In this document: positions 38,654 through 46,731 of the stretch, piece after piece
Layout: each line of letters opens with the position of its first letter
Numbering within the stretch: the stretch's first letter is position 1
Source: Pseudonocardiaceae bacterium YIM PH 21723
Lineage (GTDB): Bacteria > Actinomycetota > Actinomycetes > Mycobacteriales > Pseudonocardiaceae
Length of the DNA: 64,000 bases
NCBI GenBank assembly: GCA_003600225.1
Contig: QZFT01000089.1
Span: 62,001 to 126,000, forward strand
Direction: 5' to 3'
Translations under genes and position numbers: made by a program
The notes under the pieces: model-generated
What the model was told of the DNA's origin: nothing
Databases searched by the model: none
What the model saw: only the letters and a program-made list of their open reading frames with translations

Positions 38654-38911
38654 ATGGCGTGGTGGTGGCAACCAGCGCTGAAGTTCCGGCACGCCATCCC
38701 TGGGCGCTACCGGGTGGCCAATGTCGGCAAGCAGGCAGACGCACTCTGTGCCTTCCAGATGGCTATCCAGAATCCATCGGACTTCAAGAAGTCCGACTGG
38801 ATCGCCGTCCCGGAATGCCCGAAATGCCTGGCCGTCATCAGCGGACTAGCCGATCCGATGCACGACCACGCACGACCAGGGGCGAGAAGAACAGCGGGGG
38901 TCGACTCATGA
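38654..38911 (+). CDS. Small protein of unknown function, CxxC motif
   Basis: 85 residues from ATG 38654, chosen for AGGAGG 7 bp upstream; the frame opens earlier at 38516. It begins MAWWWQPALKFRHAIPG and has VPECPKCLAVISGL, a possible half zinc finger. Similar small proteins accompany DUF397/Scr1 pairs in actinomycetes (recollection, not checked). First gene of a five-gene plus-strand cluster; its stop overlaps the next frame by four bases. Confidence 0.6.
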   Translation: MAWWWQPALKFRHAIPGRYRVANVGKQADALCAFQMAIQNPSDFKKSDWIAVPECPKCLAVISGLADPMHDHARPGARRTAGVDS

Positions 38912-39318
38912 GGAGTACGAACGTGAACGACTTCATCGACACGGTGACCGTGCTGGGCCTGGGCATGGGGCTTGCCTTCGTGCTGCGCATCCTCGGCGCG
39001 TACGTCAACCCGTGGTCCTACGGGCAACGCGCCGGCGACTGCCCGCCTACCTCGCAGGTCGGCTACCTCCACCAGGCCGCGCTCGACGAGCAGGCCGAGC
39101 TGGAGGCAGATACCGCGGTCATGCACATCGACCTCAACACGCTGCCGCTTCCCCGCGTGACCGAGCAGATCGCCGTCCCACAGCCCGCTGCCGAGCCAAA
39201 GCACGCCTTGGCCTCGGTGACCGTGATCGGTCAGCGGCAGACCACGTACCTGGACAAGAACACGGCCAGGTTCAGCGTCGACGCCATCCGCGAACGCGCG
39301 CTTGCCTCGGCGGCATGA
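38908..39318 (+). CDS. Small membrane protein of unknown function
   Basis: 136 residues from ATG 38908, or 131 from GTG 38923, which has GAGGAG 8 bp upstream and is equally likely. One hydrophobic segment near the N-terminus (VLGLGMGLAFVLRILGAY) followed by a polar tail with VTVIGQRQTTYLDKNTA. No family recognised. Confidence 0.55.
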   Translation: MRSTNVNDFIDTVTVLGLGMGLAFVLRILGAYVNPWSYGQRAGDCPPTSQVGYLHQAALDEQAELEADTAVMHIDLNTLPLPRVTEQIAVPQPAAEPKHALASVTVIGQRQTTYLDKNTARFSVDAIRERALASAA

Positions 39319-39366
39319 ACAGCTTCGCTGCACCCTCTCCCGCCAAGTCGGGTAGCAGCCTCCCGC

Positions 39367-39470
39367 GCCGCCAGCGTCGCTCTGCTCAGCCTCAGAGCGT
39401 CGTGACGCTGGCGGCCATCCAGCCGGTGCACCACCCCTTCTGCCCGCACAGCAGGGGCGGTGCACCACCC
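39367..39470. repeat. Structured intergenic segment: long hairpin plus 12-bp direct repeats
   Basis: GCCGCCAGCGTC (39367-39378) pairs with GACGCTGGCGGC (39404-39415) with inner GCTCTG/CAGAGC. Downstream, GGTGCACCACCC occurs twice (39425-39436 and 39459-39470). The hairpin could attenuate transcription between the second and third genes of the cluster; the direct repeats could be protein-binding sites. Confidence 0.6.
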
Positions 39471-39485
39471 AGGAAGGAAGCACCG

Positions 39486-39671
39486 ATGACCGGCAAGGCG
39501 CGCGCATATGACAGCTCGGACGCCCTGAGCGTGGGCATTCAGGTGCCGCGCATTCTGCTGGGTCTGAAGGGTCCGCGCGACTCGGTCGAGTACGAGGACG
39601 CCGTGATCGTCGCGCGAGCCGTCGATCAGGTCATCGACCGTCGCCGGGCACGTCAGAGCGGTGCTTCATGA
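39486..39671 (+). CDS. Small protein of unknown function
   Basis: 61 residues from ATG 39486 with AGGAAGGAAG upstream. Sequence around VPRILLGLKGPRDSVEYEDA and a basic C-terminus (DRRRARQ). No family recognised. Overlaps the next gene by four bases (ATGA), so they are coupled. Confidence 0.6.
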   Translation: MTGKARAYDSSDALSVGIQVPRILLGLKGPRDSVEYEDAVIVARAVDQVIDRRRARQSGAS

Positions 39672-40222
39672 CCTCACCCGGGCCGGATGAGCTGGAACAG
39701 GGGCAACCGGACCAGTTCGTCCAGCAGCTGCTGCAGCGGCGGGCAGAGTTGCTACGGCAGCGGGATGAGCGGCAAGCCCTCCACCCAGGCTTTGCCGCTG
39801 ATCCAGACTGGGCGGTGCAGCAGTTCCTGGACAACGCGGACAAGGGTGACGATCTGGCCAACTCGCTGCTGGGCCGGGGATACAGCGAAGTCGACATCGT
39901 CGAGTTCAAGGAGAACGCCCAGCAGCCGGACGCGATCCAGCCGGCCACCCCGCAGGAGAAATGCCTGTGGGATCAGTTCCGGGCCTTCATGGCGGACGGC
40001 CTTGAACTTGAACGGGCCCACCTTGAGCAGGTGCCGCCATCCCCGGCCGAGCTGGAGGACCAGTGGCAGCGGTTCTGCGTGGTCCTGGAGACGCACCGGG
40101 AGGAGATCGTCGAGACCGTTTTGCCGACCCGGCGGACGCTCCGGCACCGCCTCGGGGCCATGTGGCATACGACCTTGGCGTTCTTGGCCCGCCTCAGGCC
40201 CTGGAAACGCCCCGCTCCGTAG
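39668..40222 (+). CDS. Helical protein of unknown function
   Basis: 184 residues, mostly helical, very acidic in the first 140 and basic at the end (RLRPWKRPAP). The N-terminus is glutamine-rich (VQQLLQRRAELLRQRDERQA), possibly coiled coil. No family recognised. Confidence 0.65.
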   Translation: MTSPGPDELEQGQPDQFVQQLLQRRAELLRQRDERQALHPGFAADPDWAVQQFLDNADKGDDLANSLLGRGYSEVDIVEFKENAQQPDAIQPATPQEKCLWDQFRAFMADGLELERAHLEQVPPSPAELEDQWQRFCVVLETHREEIVETVLPTRRTLRHRLGAMWHTTLAFLARLRPWKRPAP

Positions 40223-40372
40223 CTCCCCAGGCAGCGGTAGAGCGAGACCGCCGCGGGGTACGACGGCCCCTGTGCGGCAGGTCCGGTGCGGGCAGGTGGG
40301 GTGGCGACTGCTCACGCCACCCCACCACCTACTTCGGACCGGGATCGGGTTTCACCAAGCGATCGGAGGCAG

Positions 40373-40939
40373 ATGGACACCGGAGAACCACTAGCCGAGG
40401 ACATGCCGCTGCCACACGTGTGGCAGAAGCTCCAGGCCTGGTTGGAGTCGCTGAACGAGCAGATATCCGAGAATCTGGACGTGGACCTCGGCCTGAACGC
40501 GATATTGGACGGGCACCACATCTGTGACCGGAAGCCGTTCGACCTGGCCGCGCTGGTAGAGCGCAAGCAACACGCTGAACGCGTGGCGCCGGGCAAACCG
40601 CATGTCTGGGTCTGGGACTGGCCTGTCCGCCCGTGCTCCTCCAGGTTTGATGGCCGCGTAAAACGCGATCTCACCGACATGGAGACCATCTGGTTGAAGG
40701 ATCTGTTCGACCAGGTCCCATGGTCAGGCGGCGGAGGTCTGCAGATGTTCGACAGCTTGCCCGGCTGGTCCCTGGCCCATCTCATGGCCTTCCTGCGGGC
40801 CAGCGGTGTCCGGGCGATAGGGATTGCCGAAGTCATTGGCCACAGCTATACGTGGGTCGGCTACGTGATCAACCGGTTTGAGGGTCACGCTGCTGTTGGA
40901 AAGGCTTACGTACTCATGCCAGGCCGGCCGCAGTACTGA
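40373..40939 (+). CDS. Protein of unknown function, last gene of the plus-strand cluster
   Basis: 188 residues from ATG 40373, with GGAGG a few bases upstream; the longer frame from 40286 is less supported. Tryptophan-rich centre (VWVWDWPVRPC), then LMAFLRASGVRAIGIAEVIG, which looks like a helix pair. No family recognised. Ends just before a bidirectional terminator. Confidence 0.65.
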   Translation: MDTGEPLAEDMPLPHVWQKLQAWLESLNEQISENLDVDLGLNAILDGHHICDRKPFDLAALVERKQHAERVAPGKPHVWVWDWPVRPCSSRFDGRVKRDLTDMETIWLKDLFDQVPWSGGGGLQMFDSLPGWSLAHLMAFLRASGVRAIGIAEVIGHSYTWVGYVINRFEGHAAVGKAYVLMPGRPQY

Positions 40940-40964
40940 TCTAGGCGTGTAAACAGCCGAGATG

Positions 40965-41019
40965 TGTAAACGGCTCCGGCCCCGCTCCCAGTCGGGTTGC
41001 GGGGCCGGAGCCGTTTACA
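40965..41019. terminator. Bidirectional terminator between convergent genes
   Basis: Perfect 21-bp stem (TGTAAACGGCTCCGGCCCCG and its complement) around a 13-nt loop; A/T-rich ends on both sides serve the plus cluster (ends 40939) and the minus peptidase gene (ends 41022). Confidence 0.88.
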
Positions 41020-41021
41020 GG

Positions 41022-41657
41022 TTACGCCTCGATCATCTGGGTTCCGGTCGGGCAGAACGGCAGGCCCTTGCTGATCCACTTGGTGGTGGTGCGGACGCTG
41101 TAGCCGCAGCAGGGGCATTCCAGCTTCAGCATCCGGGTGGACTGCTTGGCCGGGCCGGAGTGGGTGCGCGGTGCGGGCTTGCCGTCCGGGCCGACCTTGG
41201 TGGGGGCGGCTGCCCAGTCCAGGTGAATGGCGGCGTGGCGGTACTCGCCCAGCGACTCGGCCATGCACATCAGCTCGGCGGCTAGGGCGACACCGGGGGT
41301 TGCCTGCGGCATGGGGCCGATCAGGCCGAGACGGGTGGCGCCCTCGGCGAACTGTCCTCTGTGCCCGTCGCGGCAGTTGTTGGCCGCGTGCAGCAGCTCG
41401 TGGACCAGCACGCCGATGACCAGTGCGGTGTCATTGATCTCGGGGCTGATGAAGATGTGCGGGGCCTGGTCTTCGCTGACCAGTCCGGCGATGCACTGGC
41501 CGAGGATGGTGCCGTTTTCCTTGCGCGCGCCGTAGCCGAAGCCGACCGAGACGTGCAGCTTCTCGGGCAGCGGCATGCCGATCTCCACGAACCGCGGGCG
41601 CAGGATCTCGATGGCCGATTCGAGCCAGGCTTCCCGGGTGATGCTCATGGTGGTCAT
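41022..41657 (-). CDS. SprT-like zinc metallopeptidase, phage-encoded
   Basis: 211 residues from ATG 41657, chosen for AGGAAGG upstream; the ORF extends further across a terminator. HELLH at residues 86-90 followed by HRGQFAEGATRL supplies a zinc site like SprT-family peptidases, and the C-terminus has a zinc ribbon (LECPCCGYSVRTTTKW then FCPTG). Small SprT-like proteins are common in actinophages; target unknown. It lies after the late-operon terminator and so has its own transcript. Confidence 0.75.
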   Translation of the reverse strand: MTTMSITREAWLESAIEILRPRFVEIGMPLPEKLHVSVGFGYGARKENGTILGQCIAGLVSEDQAPHIFISPEINDTALVIGVLVHELLHAANNCRDGHRGQFAEGATRLGLIGPMPQATPGVALAAELMCMAESLGEYRHAAIHLDWAAAPTKVGPDGKPAPRTHSGPAKQSTRMLKLECPCCGYSVRTTTKWISKGLPFCPTGTQMIEA

Positions 41658-41758
41658 GTTCGTGGCCTTCCTGGTTGGGGATTCTCTCTTGTTCGCACAA
41701 CCAGTATGCGCTGCCCTGAACTGCGATGGAACGTTTAAACGGTTTCGGATTGGGCACG

Positions 41759-41792
41759 AAAAAAGACCCCCGGCCGCCGTAGCGGCCGGGGG
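41759..41792 (-). terminator. Terminator of the phage late operon
   Basis: 11-bp perfect GC stem (CCCCCGGCCGC with GCGGCCGGGGG), 4-nt loop, and on the minus strand GTCTTTTTTC, the best U-tract in the window. Confidence 0.93.
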
Positions 41793-41847
41793 CACCTTCG
41801 GTTCAACCCGAGTTGCGAACAAGAGAGTCCCCGAAGGCAGATCCAGT

Positions 41848-42126
41848 CTACTGCGGTGGGGTTGGCGGCGGCGCGTACCCGGTGGGCAGCGCCGGGTGGC
41901 CGGACAGAATCGCGCGTGCCCAGCCGGGGATGTGGGCTTCGGCCTTGCGGGCAGCCCAGTACCACGCGGCGATGGCCAGCGGCACCAGGACGGTGTCCCC
42001 GAGGGGGCCCAGCAGGTGCACCACCGGGGCGGTGACCGGCCAGTGGGCGAGCAGGTAGGCCAGGGCAGTTCCCCAGGCCGAGGGAATGAGGGTGCGCAGC
42101 AGCGCGATGACGCGGTCAGACATCAT
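41848..42126 (-). CDS. Putative holin (two-helix membrane protein)
   Basis: 92 residues with two hydrophobic segments (about 13-38 and 44-60, AWGTALAYLLAHW and TVLVPLAIAAWYWAA), a positive loop after the second and a proline-rich tail. It directly follows the endolysin gene with overlapping ATGATG, the usual holin position. No sequence family recognised. Confidence 0.6.
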   Translation of the reverse strand: MMSDRVIALLRTLIPSAWGTALAYLLAHWPVTAPVVHLLGPLGDTVLVPLAIAAWYWAARKAEAHIPGWARAILSGHPALPTGYAPPPTPPQ

Positions 42127-43004
42127 GCCCCCTTCGCGGACAGGTTGCCGTCGAGGTGAACGGACGCTTCAGACAGTGCGCTGGCCACCGCGTCCTTCAC
42201 AGCCGCCGTGAGGGTGGCCGGGTCGATTCCCCCGACCTGCAGCGCTTCGACCTTCGCCCCCAGCTCCTGCACGGCGGACAGCGCAGCCTGGGCAGCGGCC
42301 TCGGCCCGGCCGGCCTTGAGGTTGCCCTGCACCATCCAGTCGGCGGCGCTGTAGGACTTCTGGCCGCCGTCGGGGTCGTTGGGCTTGTAGTTCGGATTGG
42401 GCAGCTGTTCATCGGCGAGTGCCATGTCTTCTCCTGTCCACAGGCCGGCGGGGCCGGTGTAGTAGTTGGTGTCGCAGTCGATCCCGGCCACGTTCACCGA
42501 GCCGACGCGCTGGTAAAGGTGGGCCCGGTTCTCGATGTTGTTGCCGGACCAGGCCGCGGTCTGCCACGCGTAGCTGACCAGTCCGGCGTCCAATAGCCGG
42601 GACAGCGGCCAGTAGCCGCCGTAGGCGCCGAGGCGCGCGCGACCGAGGATGCTGGCGACGCCTTGGAAGTAGGCGTTGATCGACGGCTGCTGTGCGGGGG
42701 TGGCGTCGAAGTCCACGGTGCAGTAGACGGCGGCGTTGGCCGGGGCGCCGACGGTGGCCAGCTGGCCGGCGATGGTGTGCCCGTCCTCGGCGCCAGCCGC
42801 GTAGCCTTCGGCAGCCCGGTCTGCGGTCGACTCGAAGATCAGGCCGATGGCGACCCCTGCGGCCAGCAGGTCGTGTGCTTCGTCGGCGGTCAGATAGCTG
42901 TTGCGCTGTCCCGGGAACCACAGATACCTCATCGCGAAGTCGTACCCGGCCGCGTGGATGGCCGGCCCGGGAATCCGGCCGGCCGAGTAGTCCAGTCCCT
43001 GCAC
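42123..43004 (-). CDS. Endolysin, DUF1906 glycoside-hydrolase-like
   Basis: 293 residues. Residues 1-195 match DUF1906 (Rv2525c-like): GLDYSAGRIPG, YDFAMRYLWFPG, VAIGLIFESTADRA, AVYCTVDFDA and YAWQTAAW, a TIM-barrel with acidic residues at strand ends. Typical actinophage lysin of the wall. The C-terminal ~95 residues (alanine-rich, helical) may bind the envelope or oligomerise. Next to the holin candidate and a coiled-coil membrane protein. Confidence 0.82.
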   Translation of the reverse strand: MQGLDYSAGRIPGPAIHAAGYDFAMRYLWFPGQRNSYLTADEAHDLLAAGVAIGLIFESTADRAAEGYAAGAEDGHTIAGQLATVGAPANAAVYCTVDFDATPAQQPSINAYFQGVASILGRARLGAYGGYWPLSRLLDAGLVSYAWQTAAWSGNNIENRAHLYQRVGSVNVAGIDCDTNYYTGPAGLWTGEDMALADEQLPNPNYKPNDPDGGQKSYSAADWMVQGNLKAGRAEAAAQAALSAVQELGAKVEALQVGGIDPATLTAAVKDAVASALSEASVHLDGNLSAKGA

Positions 43005-43016
43005 GACGCGCCCCTT

Positions 43017-43328
43017 TCAGTGGTGCTGAAGAACTTGGGTGATGGCGGTGAAGACCACCGAGGCCATGGACGCGAGGACCGCGGCGCGGACCTGCCATGC
43101 GCCCTGCGCGCGGGTCGACCTTTCGTCGGCCAGCTGCTGCTCCAGGCCGTCGAAGTCCCGGCGGGCCTCCCGGATGTCGCGTTCGTTGACGGCGACGCGC
43201 TGAGCCAGGGTGGCGTGCTCGACGTCCTGGCGGTTGAGGTGCTGCCGGATCTCGGCGGAGAGCGTCTGTACGGCGACGTAGACCTCTCGCACGGTGATGC
43301 GATCCCCGTCGTCAGTGGGCATGGTCAT
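43017..43328 (-). CDS. Coiled-coil membrane protein of the lysis region
   Basis: 103 residues: acidic N-terminus, a coiled coil (about 20-75, with RDIREARRDFDGLEQQLADE) and a C-terminal hydrophobic anchor (VRAAVLASMASVVFTAITQV). The layout resembles the XhlA/hemolysin type lysis accessory proteins or a second holin. Confidence 0.6.
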   Translation of the reverse strand: MTMPTDDGDRITVREVYVAVQTLSAEIRQHLNRQDVEHATLAQRVAVNERDIREARRDFDGLEQQLADERSTRAQGAWQVRAAVLASMASVVFTAITQVLQHH

Positions 43329-43331
43329 CTC

Positions 43332-43868
43332 CTAGGCGTGCTTCCAGATCAGGTTGAGTGAGCAGCAGTGGGTGGGGTCGGAGTTGGTGTTGAGCGGTCC
43401 GCCGCAGGACTGGTAGCCGTGGACCTCGATGAAGTCCCCGACGTTCAGGAACACCTCCATGGCCGGGGTGGTCAGGGTGGTGTTGGAGCCGCCGGTGGTG
43501 GGTGGGATGAACGCGCCCGACCCAGTGACCGAAGTGCCGTTCTTCACCAGACGCACGGAGCGGTCTCCGGTGCCGTTCGGTGAGAAGCTGACCGTGCCGG
43601 TGCACAAGTACCAGCCAGCGACCTGGGCGAAGTACTTGGTGTTGTTGGTGCTGGTGGAGTGCCCGGCGTAGCTGTCGATCACGTTCACGTTCAGGGCCAG
43701 CGCGGTGACGGTGTTGTTGGCGATGGTCTGCACCGAGTTGGCCGTGCCGTTGAAGATCGGCGGATTCAGCAGGAAGGTGATCGCGTCCCGCACTTGTGCG
43801 TTCCAGAACGCGGCGGTGACGTCCTGGCCAGTGATGGCGGTGGCCGGGCTGGGAAGGGACAGCGGCAT
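43332..43868 (-). CDS. Phage minor structural protein, C1q/jelly-roll-like
   Basis: 178 residues. It starts with a phage fibre-type segment (DVTAAFWNAQVRDAITFLLN), then beta-strands with YFAQVAGWYLCTGTVSFSPN, GDRSVRLVKNG and VFLNVGDFIEV, the pattern of trimeric C1q/TNF-like receptor-binding tips. Probably a tail fibre or tail tip protein; receptor unknown. Confidence 0.65.
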   Translation of the reverse strand: MPLSLPSPATAITGQDVTAAFWNAQVRDAITFLLNPPIFNGTANSVQTIANNTVTALALNVNVIDSYAGHSTSTNNTKYFAQVAGWYLCTGTVSFSPNGTGDRSVRLVKNGTSVTGSGAFIPPTTGGSNTTLTTPAMEVFLNVGDFIEVHGYQSCGGPLNTNSDPTHCCSLNLIWKHA

Positions 43869-43897
43869 ACCTCACCCCTCAAGATCGGGAATCGGGA

Positions 43898-46723
43898 CTA
43901 GTAGGCGAGCGTGGTCGTGCTGCCCAGCAGCGCGTTGGCGTCCCAGGTGGTCGCGTCGGTGAATCCGGCGGGCAGCGCCTCACACACCACGGAGCCGGAG
44001 GCGTGGGTGAAGCCCAGCGTGCTGGTGAAGGTCACCGTGCAGGTGGTGTAGCCGGGGCTGGTTGCTGACACCGTGGACACGGTCAGCGTCTCGGCGCGTA
44101 CGGTCCCGGGTTCCAGGGTGAGCTGCAGCCCGGCCGGTACCGAGGCCTTGAACGGGTTGGTCGCCGAGTCGGGCAGCGCGGTGACGGTGACCGAGCTGGC
44201 GCCGGCCGAGGCGCCGGTGCTGAGCGTGGTGTGCAGCGCGGCGTTCAGCCAGTACAGCGCCAGATCCGCCGGGGAGATCTCCAGATCCAGGTAGGCGTCT
44301 CCGGGGGACAGTGTCCAGGCCATGGACTCGATGAAGCCGTTGAACTGGATGGCCGGCTGTCCGGGTGGGCGGCGCATGACCCGGACGCGGCTGCCGATCT
44401 CCAGCTGCAGGACGCTCGGCCACATCGCCGGTCGCGCCGAGGGATGCAGCCGGAGTTTCTGAACACGCAGGTCCGGTGCTTTGTAGCGGGCCAGCAGGTA
44501 GTTCGCCGCGTCGACGCATTCCAGTGCGGAGGACGTGTTGATGGTGCGGCTGAGTGATTTGGAGCCGTAGGTGGTGGCGCTGGCGGCATCGGTGGCGCGG
44601 AATGTCTGCGTGCTGGCCGACTGGGTGACCTCCACATCGTTGGATAGCCGGGTGGGGTCGAAGTCGAAGGCCAGGTCCTCGTAGGGCAGTTCGCCGGTGG
44701 CGGTGGACTCGCCCAGGATGAACGAGGGGGTCAATCGGTTGTATCGGGTGATGCGGGATTCGAACACCGCGGCGCCGTCGGCGCGTACGTAGTGGTTGCC
44801 GTTCTCGGTGGTGACGACGGCGGCCAGGCTGGTCAGCACGTCCTGGCCGCTGACATCGCTGGCCGGTCCCATGCTGGCGGTGGCGCCCGTATCGATGGCG
44901 GAGGTACCGGGGAAGCCGGCCCAGGCCAGGATGCGCGCGTAGCGGGTGCCGGTGGAGTCCCCGGCCCAGCAGCTGCGCCAGGACGTGTACAGGTTGCCGA
45001 TCTGCGTGCTGGTCAGCACGCTGGACCACTGGCCGACGTGCGCCAGGTCCCCGACATAGCCGTTGTAGATCTGGTCCTGGCCCGGGAAGATCACCACACC
45101 CAGCGTGTCGGTGACCAGGCCGGTGGGGGTCGCCGAGGATGCCGGACTGACGGTGGAGGTGACCCCATCCAGGGTGATCTTCACGGTGAGGCCGTTGCCG
45201 GACACGGTGATGACGGCCAGGTGCCAGTTGCCGTCACACACGCTGTTCGGGCTGGCCCAGTTGACCACCGCCGTGCTGTTGTTGATGAACTCGACCGCGA
45301 AGGCACCCGGGGTGAATCCGAAGATCCCGGCGGTGGACGCGCTGAGGGTGCCGAACACCTGCGCGTTGCTACCGGCCTCGTCGAAGGTGGGTTGTCCGGC
45401 CATCCACATGGCCGAGTCGTGGGCGGGCACTCCGACCGGGGCCCGGAAAGCGAATATCCGTGTCCAGCCAGCACCGCCGATCGGGGGCCCGTGGATACCG
45501 GCGGCGTCCAGCTGCACGTAGGTGGCTGCCTGGAAACTGCCGCTGGGCGTGGTGTTGTTGAAGCTGGCCACGCTGGCGGTGGTGCCTTTGAACAGACCGG
45601 CTGCCGTGGTGGCCTGGACGCTGTTGCCGGTGGTCAGTCCGCCGGGCCCGTACCGGGACACGGTGATAGGCGCGGCCAGCCTCTTGCCGGTCAGATCGGC
45701 CACGGTGGTGACGTTGGCCGGATCGTCCAGCGGATAGAACCAATCCGGTCCAGTAGCCAGCACATCCAGGTAGAACGGGTCACGCAGTTTCTGCGGCGAC
45801 CACAAGGCGAACTGGTCCACGCAGGTGATCTGCACGGAGGTGTAGAGACCGGCCTCCCCCCACTGCAGCGGCCACCGCTCCACGTACCCGGACAGCAGCG
45901 AACGCCACGTGCCTGGCTGCGTCCAGGTGGATGGCGCGGCAGCCTGCTCCACCTGCCATTTGTCCACCTGCACGGTGAACGCGGCGGTCTGGGAGACCAG
46001 GGTGACCGAGACGAGTGCGCCGCACGCGGTCGCCGGGGCGGTCCCGGTCGCGGTCACCTGCACCAGGGAAGATCCGGCCGAACCGGGCAGCGTCACCGGG
46101 GTGCCCTGCTCCCGGGAGATGATCGCGCCGTTGACGTCCACCCACGCCAGCTCAGCCAGCACCTGCGCCGAGGTAGACGCGGTGATGTTGCGGGCCATGG
46201 CCTGCACCGCGTGGACCTTGCCGGGGGTCACCGACCAGCCGGCCAGCGCAACAATCGACTGGTTGACGGTGGAACTGCCCGGGACCGCCAGCTGGTAGGC
46301 GTTGCCGACCGGACCGGCGGCAAGCGTCGGGGTGCCGTAGGCGGACAGCGCCTGCAGGCTGCTCGGTATCGCACCTGTCGGCAGCGCCGAGGCGTCCCCG
46401 GCGGTGGCCTGGTCCGCGGTCAGCAGCTGCTGGGTGGGCGGCCACTGCATCCGCTGGCGAATCGGCCGGTACGGCGTCACGTTCGGATAGAACGGGGACG
46501 CCGTGTTCACCGGGGACAGCGCGCCGTCGGTGTTGTCCAGGGTGAGCTGCATTTCCCCGGCCTGCACGGCGTCCAGCTCGTACTGCCGTCCGCGCCGGGT
46601 CTGACCGCCGGCCACGGTCCGGGGCAGCACCGACACCCAGTACGTGTAGGGGGTCGCGCTGCCCACGGTGGAAGTGAAGGAGATCGCGGTGTCGACCACC
46701 GGCCAGTCGGTGCGCAGCGCCAT
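43898..46723 (-). CDS. Tail tip / baseplate protein with LamG-like domain
   Basis: 941 residues. It follows the tape-measure gene, as do tail tip proteins. N-terminus (1-130) is a distal-tail-like segment (QYELDAVQAGEMQLTLDNTD); a concanavalin/LamG-like domain (about 350-560, ending GNWHLAVITVSGNG) suggests sugar binding; the C-terminal part is beta-rich (RVMRRPPGQPAIQFNGFIES). Probably mediates contact with the host wall. Confidence 0.72.
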   Translation of the reverse strand: MALRTDWPVVDTAISFTSTVGSATPYTYWVSVLPRTVAGGQTRRGRQYELDAVQAGEMQLTLDNTDGALSPVNTASPFYPNVTPYRPIRQRMQWPPTQQLLTADQATAGDASALPTGAIPSSLQALSAYGTPTLAAGPVGNAYQLAVPGSSTVNQSIVALAGWSVTPGKVHAVQAMARNITASTSAQVLAELAWVDVNGAIISREQGTPVTLPGSAGSSLVQVTATGTAPATACGALVSVTLVSQTAAFTVQVDKWQVEQAAAPSTWTQPGTWRSLLSGYVERWPLQWGEAGLYTSVQITCVDQFALWSPQKLRDPFYLDVLATGPDWFYPLDDPANVTTVADLTGKRLAAPITVSRYGPGGLTTGNSVQATTAAGLFKGTTASVASFNNTTPSGSFQAATYVQLDAAGIHGPPIGGAGWTRIFAFRAPVGVPAHDSAMWMAGQPTFDEAGSNAQVFGTLSASTAGIFGFTPGAFAVEFINNSTAVVNWASPNSVCDGNWHLAVITVSGNGLTVKITLDGVTSTVSPASSATPTGLVTDTLGVVIFPGQDQIYNGYVGDLAHVGQWSSVLTSTQIGNLYTSWRSCWAGDSTGTRYARILAWAGFPGTSAIDTGATASMGPASDVSGQDVLTSLAAVVTTENGNHYVRADGAAVFESRITRYNRLTPSFILGESTATGELPYEDLAFDFDPTRLSNDVEVTQSASTQTFRATDAASATTYGSKSLSRTINTSSALECVDAANYLLARYKAPDLRVQKLRLHPSARPAMWPSVLQLEIGSRVRVMRRPPGQPAIQFNGFIESMAWTLSPGDAYLDLEISPADLALYWLNAALHTTLSTGASAGASSVTVTALPDSATNPFKASVPAGLQLTLEPGTVRAETLTVSTVSATSPGYTTCTVTFTSTLGFTHASGSVVCEALPAGFTDATTWDANALLGSTTTLAY

Positions 46724-46731
46724 GGGTCACC

